64,000 nt of DNA, from the NCBI GenBank assembly GCA_963978905.1, contig OZ022256.1:38860001-38924000 (forward strand), given 5' to 3'. Origin of the DNA: Trichostrongylus colubriformis. Its lineage: Eukaryota > Nematoda > Chromadorea > Rhabditida > Trichostrongylidae. The notes below the pieces were generated by a model. It was not told the origin of the DNA. It ran no database searches and worked only from the letters and a program-made list of their open reading frames with translations. Shown one piece after another: positions 57,801 through 64,000 of the stretch. A program made the translations under genes and the position numbers. Positions within the stretch are counted from its first letter, which is position 1; each line of letters opens with the position of its first letter.

Positions 57801-60800
57801 AAATAACAACGGTGAATCCACATTGCAACCCTTGCAGAGCTGTGATAACGGAACTAGATAGATCTGCAAGGCATGGCGCCAAACGACGCTTTTGGAAATT
57901 CATAGCGGTTAGTGCTGGGGTTATGGCAATAGGACGAGCAACGCACATTCAACGAAAAAATTGCTTCATACACGAGTTTATTGTTAGCTATTTGTATGGT
58001 GTTTGATTGGAATTAATGGCACCAAGCAACCCTCCCACTTCATGGGTTAACAATAGTCAGGAAGGTGTAATAAGACGCCTGTTTCATCACATTTTTGATA
58101 CTTGTGATGTTTTCAAGGTATTGTGTTTACGTTTTCACTGAGACCAGCCATTCACCTCCTCAATGTAGCTAATACATGCTGCACTCCTTTTTCCCGCTCA
58201 CAAGGTCTTGAGCATTTCTCGAAGTGGAATTCTTAGCTTCTGATCACGATATCCGGTGCGACTTTTCTCCGACAGGTGCTGTACAAAAGGTCACTAAGGG
58301 TGTGCGGAGGCAGTCGTTAGTTTGGTTGTCCGTTGAAGGTCATAGCAGGTGTTTAGTGTAGCAGTGAAGAAAAATTGGAATTTGACCAAAACAAGAAAAG
58401 TGAGATGGTACATAGTTTTCTCGCTGACGTTTTCAACGGGTGTTCCCCGATGCCCGAAACCGCTGAAGTACTGTTGAGAGCTACAAGAATATGTGATGCG
58501 CGTCAGTTGTGCAAAGGGCGTGGCGCGCTCGTTCGTGGGTGGAGCCAGCACAACGGAACTCATCAGACTCTGGTAATAGTAGTTGTTGTCGTTAGAGTGT
58601 GGAGCACCCCATTCTCCACGTATGGTGTCACTCACCTGTTATATGAAATCCTTTCTTTTTTCTCAGTCACTAATCGCTTTTATAACTGCGCAGGCTATCG
58701 CTCCTCTGAGTTACACTGACAGAGACCACAGAGTGCCATGACAGAGTGCCATGACTTGCTTCAGAGATATTTTTAGCTATCCCTTCCTGGAGTTGTGGTG
58801 ACGGAATGGTATAAATCACCATTTTCTAAGGGACTCACGAATGTAATTAAAATACTTCATTACCAGCCGATTTTCCTGAGCATTTCACGATATTTTTGAT
58901 GATATTGCTCACTTTGTAAAATGTTACGTGATGACAAGTATGCACATACTCTGGCGTGAAGCTCACTGCAAGTGCTACAATCACGAACACCACTATCCGT
59001 ATCATTGCTGTCTCGCTTTCGTGCTTTTACACATAAACACTGCTCTTCCTCAGCGAGTAACTTGAGTTAACTAGTCAGTTCCCTAGTTGCCATCCATATG
59101 CTTCCCTTATACTTGTATGCACTATACATCTGGGATCTGTAATGTGCAAAGGGTGTTTAAACATTCGTACTCTGGCCGGATCTCTAGAAGTGCATGCTCT
59201 CGAGTAAGGGAGTAGAGCTCTTCGTAGGCGTTGGATTGAATTTTCTCTTCCAGTGGTTTCATCCACTTCATCCTTTGAATTTGCCGTATTTGACGGAACC
59301 TAAATTTTACTGCACTGCATTTCGGGCCACTTATTTCTTTGTCAGTGACATTGGAATCGAGTGATTGTGTGTCACTAGGTCAGAAAATAACGCGGCGGCA
59401 GCAGCGGTCCAGCTTGGGTCGACTTATGAGGCGATTACCACGTCCCAGACATGAAATGAGGAATAGGCTGCGATTCGGCTCCAGGACCCAAACATATACG
59501 CGACCTAGCTCGCACGCCACAGTCCGCCACGGGGAATCAGAGGAAATTTCATTTCATGCTGACATTCCTACTAAGTGAAAAGTAGCAGCTCCAGAATGGT
59601 CATACAAGAGCGTAGAGATTTCTTGAAAGACAAATTTTGTGGCTGCAAAGTTCTTCATAGTTCCTCGTCTGAAGTTCTACATTCGTCAAGATTCACTGTC
59701 TGATTACTGAAAGTATAGCAAGCTTTAACTGGCAGCTGGAGACTTTCGACAAAGAATAAATGTTGGTATAATGAGCTGACGTCACTCCTAAAGATCATGC
59801 ATGTTTGTAGCTAATGAAGCTATAAATGTGGATGCATTATCCTACATCTGTTCCCACATACATGATCCCCAGATAGATTGGGTCCATGTGTGGCTCGCCT
59901 TTGCGTGGCTGAGAATGGAGCCCTATTTCAACGTAAAAAGTTTTGAAAGATTGGAGGCGCATTCTCCGAAACGAAGCAAGGCGTTTTTCATATCTCAGGA
60001 GGAATAAAATTCATGAGCGATCCTCTGTTGTGTTACAAGTTGGAGACGCATTCAATGGGGGCTTTACCGGGGAAAGTTCATAATTTGCTTGTCTTCTCTC
60101 ATTGCAATTATTTTCATTTGTGATTAATTTATTGAGGTGATTAATTATTTATTGGACTAATTTGTTGCCGTTTTTCATTTGTTCATTTTACTGAACATCT
60201 ATCATTAGGCAAAGTGACATACCATTCGGGAGACTTTTTGTGTTCTACAAAATCGTGTGGACATTTTTTCGTACACATGTATTTCTTCCTAGTGTATACT
60301 TGTGAAATGTGAGTTTTGAACTTCGCAAAACAGCGCTGTCGACACTTGGACTTTCACCTCTATGGCAAAAGGCAGCGGAGCTGCTCCGAAAATTTGTTTA
60401 ATATTAGGATATTTGTTTAATATTAGACATATGATGACAGCTCGACAGTTCCTGAGCTGGATGCCAAAGATGCATAATGAGTCCCACACAAGAAATTCGT
60501 GACCTGCGTTATGTGGTATGGGGAGAGAGAATCTTCGAGGGATAAGGTGGGTTGCAAGTGGGTTGAGTTTAACAGCATTACCATAGCCCAGCTCCAGGGT
60601 GGATCAGCTTGGAACACTCCATAAGGGTGAGACATCGTGCTGTGTGACAGCAGGCAAACTTTACCGCGAAAATATACCTAGTCATAGTCATCTTATCGCC
60701 CTACCGTTTCTTTTCGCACCGCTTGATTTATTTTCATGGCAAAGATTACTTTATATTTACTTATTAATTCATTTACTACATGTGCGAACTCATGAAAATA

Positions 60801-62449
60801 AGGATTACAACAGCTGGCCCAATGAACAAGAAAGTGCTTGTGCAAGAATGTCACATTATGGGGAAACGAGAGCCTCGGCCTTTGGCCCAGCGTCCTACAG
60901 GCGATTGGCCCAGCGTCCTACAAACTTTGAAAAGTAGCTCAACGTCTTCTCCTCGTCCAGGTCAGCGATGTTTGGTAAAATGGCAAATGGTCTAGTGTTA
61001 GAAGGGTGTCAGTAATTCCGCAAATGTCTAGATGGGTAATTCCTTAGCATAATTTATTGTGAAATATTTTTTCGGGGAGAAAATGGAGAGTGGTAGCACG
61101 CAACCTAGCACGATTCAATCGAATTGTATAACGGACGAAAAAGATTAAGGGGTTTCCTGTTTAGTGGGTACTTGAGTGGTCATTTAGGATAGTAGGAGTG
61201 GTAATTCGGGTAATCAGGAAGGCTGTCAACCAAGCCGGAGGTCAAAGAGTTGATGCACGATACTCGCAACAGAAGACCTCTGTCAGCTTCTTAACAGGGC
61301 ACTATTTGACTTATTCCCCGTGGAATAACTCCTTCCACATACCAGAGCGTTGTGTGCTACTTAAGACCGTCACACTTCACAGAGCAAGGATCTGGGTGAT
61401 ACCGATAGACACCTCGGTGATGCAGAGCGAGGAAAAACTTTCGCGGCAAGGATCGAATGGAAAACATAGATCCCTTCGTTAGTCTTCCTCTCACTGCCGC
61501 ACTACATGTACTTTCAGTGTAAATTGCAGCAAACAAACCAATTAACGCTCCTGTTTCACGGAAACATAGAAATTTTTGTGTGACACATTCATAATTACTG
61601 AGATGCAGTCCCATATATTTTCTCCCCAGTATTTTCTGGAAATGTGCTTGATGACCTTGAAAAACCTATTCTTGAAAGCTCGGGCAATGTTTTCCCCTTG
61701 TGTAGCAAAACATTTGTTGTTAACTCTCGCCATTTATCTCGTAGCAAGTTCAGTCGGCAAGGGAAGTAATGCATGTGACTACCGCAATAAATAGGTTATT
61801 TCGTCGTACAAAAAAAATTTACCGATAAAGTACGAATGTCCTAGCAGGCCAATTGCTTGCGCCTTCATGCCTTCTCGTCGTCGCTTCATTGAGTTTTTCT
61901 CTAAGGCTCTAACTATATATTTTAAAGAAGCACACAATATCACGAGTTCTCCTACTTCGAAGTGCTTTCCACAGCTGTTTCTTAAATTTTCCTAAAATCT
62001 CATATTTTTATTATTTTAAAGGTACTTCTTTTTTCTGAGTCGTTATTGCATATATGGACGCATAAAAATTCTTACATGGTCTATAATAACGTTGGTACCT
62101 ATGCTATCTTATTTGTATAGTTCCACTAGATTGTCTTGAAATTTATAACGTGGTGGACATTCTGAGGAGACAGACCCACCATGGGCGCAGTTGGACACCA
62201 TAACTGGAACATTTTGGAAGCTCTCCATTAGGTTTTTAGGGTAATTCCTTTGAATTAGTCAAGAAAAGGGTATAGGGTCTACTACAGCTGCGCACAGCTT
62301 TGTCCTTTCGGATGAAATAATGGAAGGGATGTGTTATGCATGAAAGGATGACGATAAAGTCTGAGCATTAATCAGTCCCTTGTTCCCTCTTTTAAGTTCT
62401 TTTCGGAGTTCTGATAGCAGGTGGGTGCGATTTAGCCTCTACAATGACT
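54833..62449. other. Long unassigned stretch
   Basis: No gene, RNA or mobile element is supported. Small local duplications occur at 58725-58750 (CAGAGTGCCATGA), 60398-60425 (TATTTGTTTAATATTAG) and 60885-60922 (TTGGCCCAGCGTCCTACA and a variant). Open frames of up to 121 codons have no recognised domains. Sequence near 59366-59395 is weakly like the 48306-48382 hairpin arm. Confidence 0.35.
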
Positions 62450-62535
62450 TACGGGAGCCGGCCAATGAATAAGTCAATGCTTTTATCCTCCTGGATGAGT
62501 CTGGTGCCTATTCACCTACCTGCCCCAGGCGACGG
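62450..62535 (+). repeat. Dispersed repeat R4, plus-strand copy
   Basis: Carries 'AAGTCAATGCTTTTATCCTCC' in slightly shifted form, 'ATGAGTCTGGTGCC' and 'gggagccggcc', and is similar to 15956-16062 on the opposite strand. A GC-rich tail with 'CCCCCGCCGTGGCGGG' follows at 62599-62614. Class unknown. Confidence 0.5.
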
Positions 62536-63253
62536 AAGGTTTGGTTGGACGGGACGGCATTGATGTGATCGGGCGGGTATTGATGACGCGACACGATTCC
62601 CCCGCCGTGGCGGGTGAGCGCCACCTGCCACTGCACCACCTCCGCCTCAATACGTTATATATGATAAAAAGCTGTAAAGCTGTCTGTCAAATGATGCTCC
62701 TGGGAACGCAATATTATGTTGGAGTGAAGAGCGCCAGTTGACAAACTATCATCAGTTGTCTGTGGAAATCTGCTGTGTATCTGTGATAAAAGATGAGGTC
62801 AATCGACAGAACCGATGTTCGGCAGCTGCTCGTTTGTGCCCTATCGATCTTCGTTTGTCTAGGCGGAAAGGCTCTCCTGTGGAATTATTTTTAGTTTAAT
62901 CGCCTGAGAAGAGTACAGATAGATTACTACCACACTTCAAGCCTTGTATCGTGATTTCACCTCTATATGTAGAAATATTTCCTTGGCAACTGTTTTAGTG
63001 CCCCTAGAACTGCTAACAACGGTTTTTCATCAATCTTTCGCGTGTTCATCGTCATAGCCAGGTGTTGTTTTTGCTTGAGTTACCATTCGTTAAATCTTTC
63101 ACTAGTTACTGCCTCTGCCATATAATGTGCGGTATAATGGAATTGAATGGCTTAGCCTTGCTTATAAATTCTCACCGAGAAATGTATTACTACTAAGCGA
63201 GGATCAAGTGTGTGCCAATAGAACAGAAAATTTGCGTGTCTGCCCAGGAAGTA
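62536..63253. other. Unassigned sequence
   Basis: Beyond the GC-rich tail of R4 nothing is recognisable. Confidence 0.35.
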
Positions 63254-63378
63254 TTAGGTTGTCCCAAAAGTTTTGTAGGATTTTCCCAAAAAATCAATAA
63301 CTCTTGTCTACTTCGGGACAGGTCAAGGCGGTTTAGGAATGTGGTAGATCATTCTCTAAGCTTTCTAGTTAAATAAAT

Positions 63379-63420
63379 ATATATTTATTATATTGACACA
63401 TATATTTATTATATTGACAC
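63379..63420 (+). repeat. AT-rich 21 bp duplication at insertion edge
   Basis: ATATATTTATTATATTGACAC is present twice in tandem at the left edge of the insert in the mariner. The same 'gatattgac' recurs at the right edge (about 63802-63810), which suggests that ATATTGAC is the target duplication of the insert. Confidence 0.6.
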
Positions 63421-63810
63421 AAATTTTGGGAAAAAATGGTTCGTCGTGTTTGATTAGCCTCCAATACACTCTCAAAGGTCTAACGGGATGGCGACTAGCG
63501 TTGGCCGATCTCGCAGAGGGGTGCGTCATGCATAAGGATTCCATCCACTTTGTTGATGATACCTTATAATATGAGAGAAGCCCATATCACCTACTTTTTC
63601 CTTCTCATCCCATAGTGTCGGGAGAATTCATCCATGCTGGTACCTGTCGATAGATACTGCTTCCCATGGCTAATCGGTGAATTTCGGAGGTCTCTCTCTG
63701 TACGCGTTTTGGTGTCAGCGGGCCAACGAAAGCACTATTGGCGTCGGCCGGAGAGTCGCGCCATGCATGAGATCAGGTTAAAGGGTCAATATTTGTTTTT
63801 ATTGATATTG
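63421..63810. mobile_element. Insertion of unknown class within the mariner leader
   Basis: This segment is absent from the related mariner at 36038-36928. It is bounded by ATATTGAC on both sides. Near the right end GGGTCAATAT (63783-63792) can pair with ATATTGACCC (63804-63813). GAGTCGCGCCATGCATG with 'atcaggttaa' at 63757-63780 recurs at 10414-10440. No coding is recognised. Confidence 0.5.
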
Positions 63811-63839
63811 ACCCACCAGATTCCGAGGAGGGAGCTACA

Positions 63840-64000
63840 ATGCCCGTACTGGATACCCACCCAACACGCGGTGTCATCTACTATGAGTTTTCTTGCGGCA
63901 TCAAAGCGACGGAAGCTTGCCACACCATAAACGCTGCATTGGGCAAGGGACGTGTAAGCTACGAGACTATGTGCCGCTGGTTGATCAGCTCCAGCAACGG
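63840..64000 (+). CDS. Mariner transposase, N-terminal part (partial)
   Basis: Starting at ATG 63840 the frame reads MPVLDTHPTRGVIYYEFSCG, then 'IKATEACHTINAALGKGRVS' and 'YETMCRWLISSSN' to the window edge without a stop. This is the N-terminal helix-turn-helix portion that binds the terminal repeats in mariner transposases. It parallels the minus-strand copy starting at 36769, including the start codon and the flanking CCCACCAGAT...GAGCTACA leader. Whether the catalytic DDD region is intact cannot be judged here. The insertion in the leader probably affects expression. Confidence 0.78.
   Translation, partial: MPVLDTHPTRGVIYYEFSCGIKATEACHTINAALGKGRVSYETMCRWLISSSN

Larger units (their letters stand above)
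63254..64000 (+). mobile_element. Bandit-like mariner, 5' part, interrupted, runs off window
   Basis: The 5' terminus TTAGGTTGTCCCAAAAGTTT begins at 63254-63256 and the next 120 bp parallel the minus-strand end of the 36038-36928 element (ACTCTTGT, CACTTCG/CTACTTCGGGACAGGTC, GTAGA, 'CTAAGCTTTCTAG'). After that about 390 bp of foreign sequence intervenes before homology resumes at CCCACCAGATTCCGAGGAG near 63811. Transposase coding starts at 63840. The 3' half is outside the window. Confidence 0.85.

Overview
The window looks like repeat-rich, gene-poor DNA from a parasitic nematode, most likely a hookworm or related strongylid. This is inferred from short AT-leaning intron-like sequence with TTTTCAG/TTTCTAG 3' splice sites, several lineages of mariner remnants (two resembling the hookworm 'bandit' type), a decayed RTE-type LINE endonuclease, and tandem-repeat-bearing Helitron-like elements. 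No bacterial-style operons, rRNA, convincing tRNA, spliced-leader RNA or CRISPR array was found. Nearly all open frames are chance frames in repeats or non-coding DNA.

Host coding content is sparse. The best candidates are: one exon at 10984-11153 resembling the C-terminal RRM/UHM-like domain of the MAN1 (LEMD3) inner nuclear membrane family; a compact three-exon gene for a small Cys-rich protein at 46385-47142, all junctions phase 0; and isolated exon-like segments at 25284-25503 (minus), 35337-35425 and 37373-37501. These were modelled by eye and have no transcript support.

Mobile DNA dominates. From 1982 to 8435 lie three related Helitron-like elements (A, B, C). They share a TC 5' start where intact, a short hairpin and a CTGG 3' end followed by T, and carry a 139-146 bp internal minisatellite in about four, three and one units. 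Copy B is split by a near-perfect 237 bp palindrome and cut off by a 267 bp inverted pair of the same 3' ends. A fourth Helitron-like element lies at 50784-52393 on the minus strand, with six units of a ~267 bp minisatellite, and a 5' fragment of a relative ends at 44687.

Mariner-type DNA appears at 15299-15955 (decayed transposase), 36038-36928 (internally deleted), 63254-64000 (5' half, interrupted, running off the window), and as two 'foldback' copies at 30228-30908 and 34271-34946. Each foldback carries two head-to-head copies of the end of a mariner transposase gene. Other TA-flanked elements are at 32328-33070 and near 3638-4182. Three palindromic elements at 22113-22642, 48306-48382 and 50238-50464 each have exact 9 bp flanking direct repeats, which suggests a Mutator-like mechanism. 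Dispersed families of unknown class recur at 12-49 kb. The long stretches between these (especially 22.7-29.9, 37.5-42.9 and 52.4-62.4 kb) show nothing I can name.
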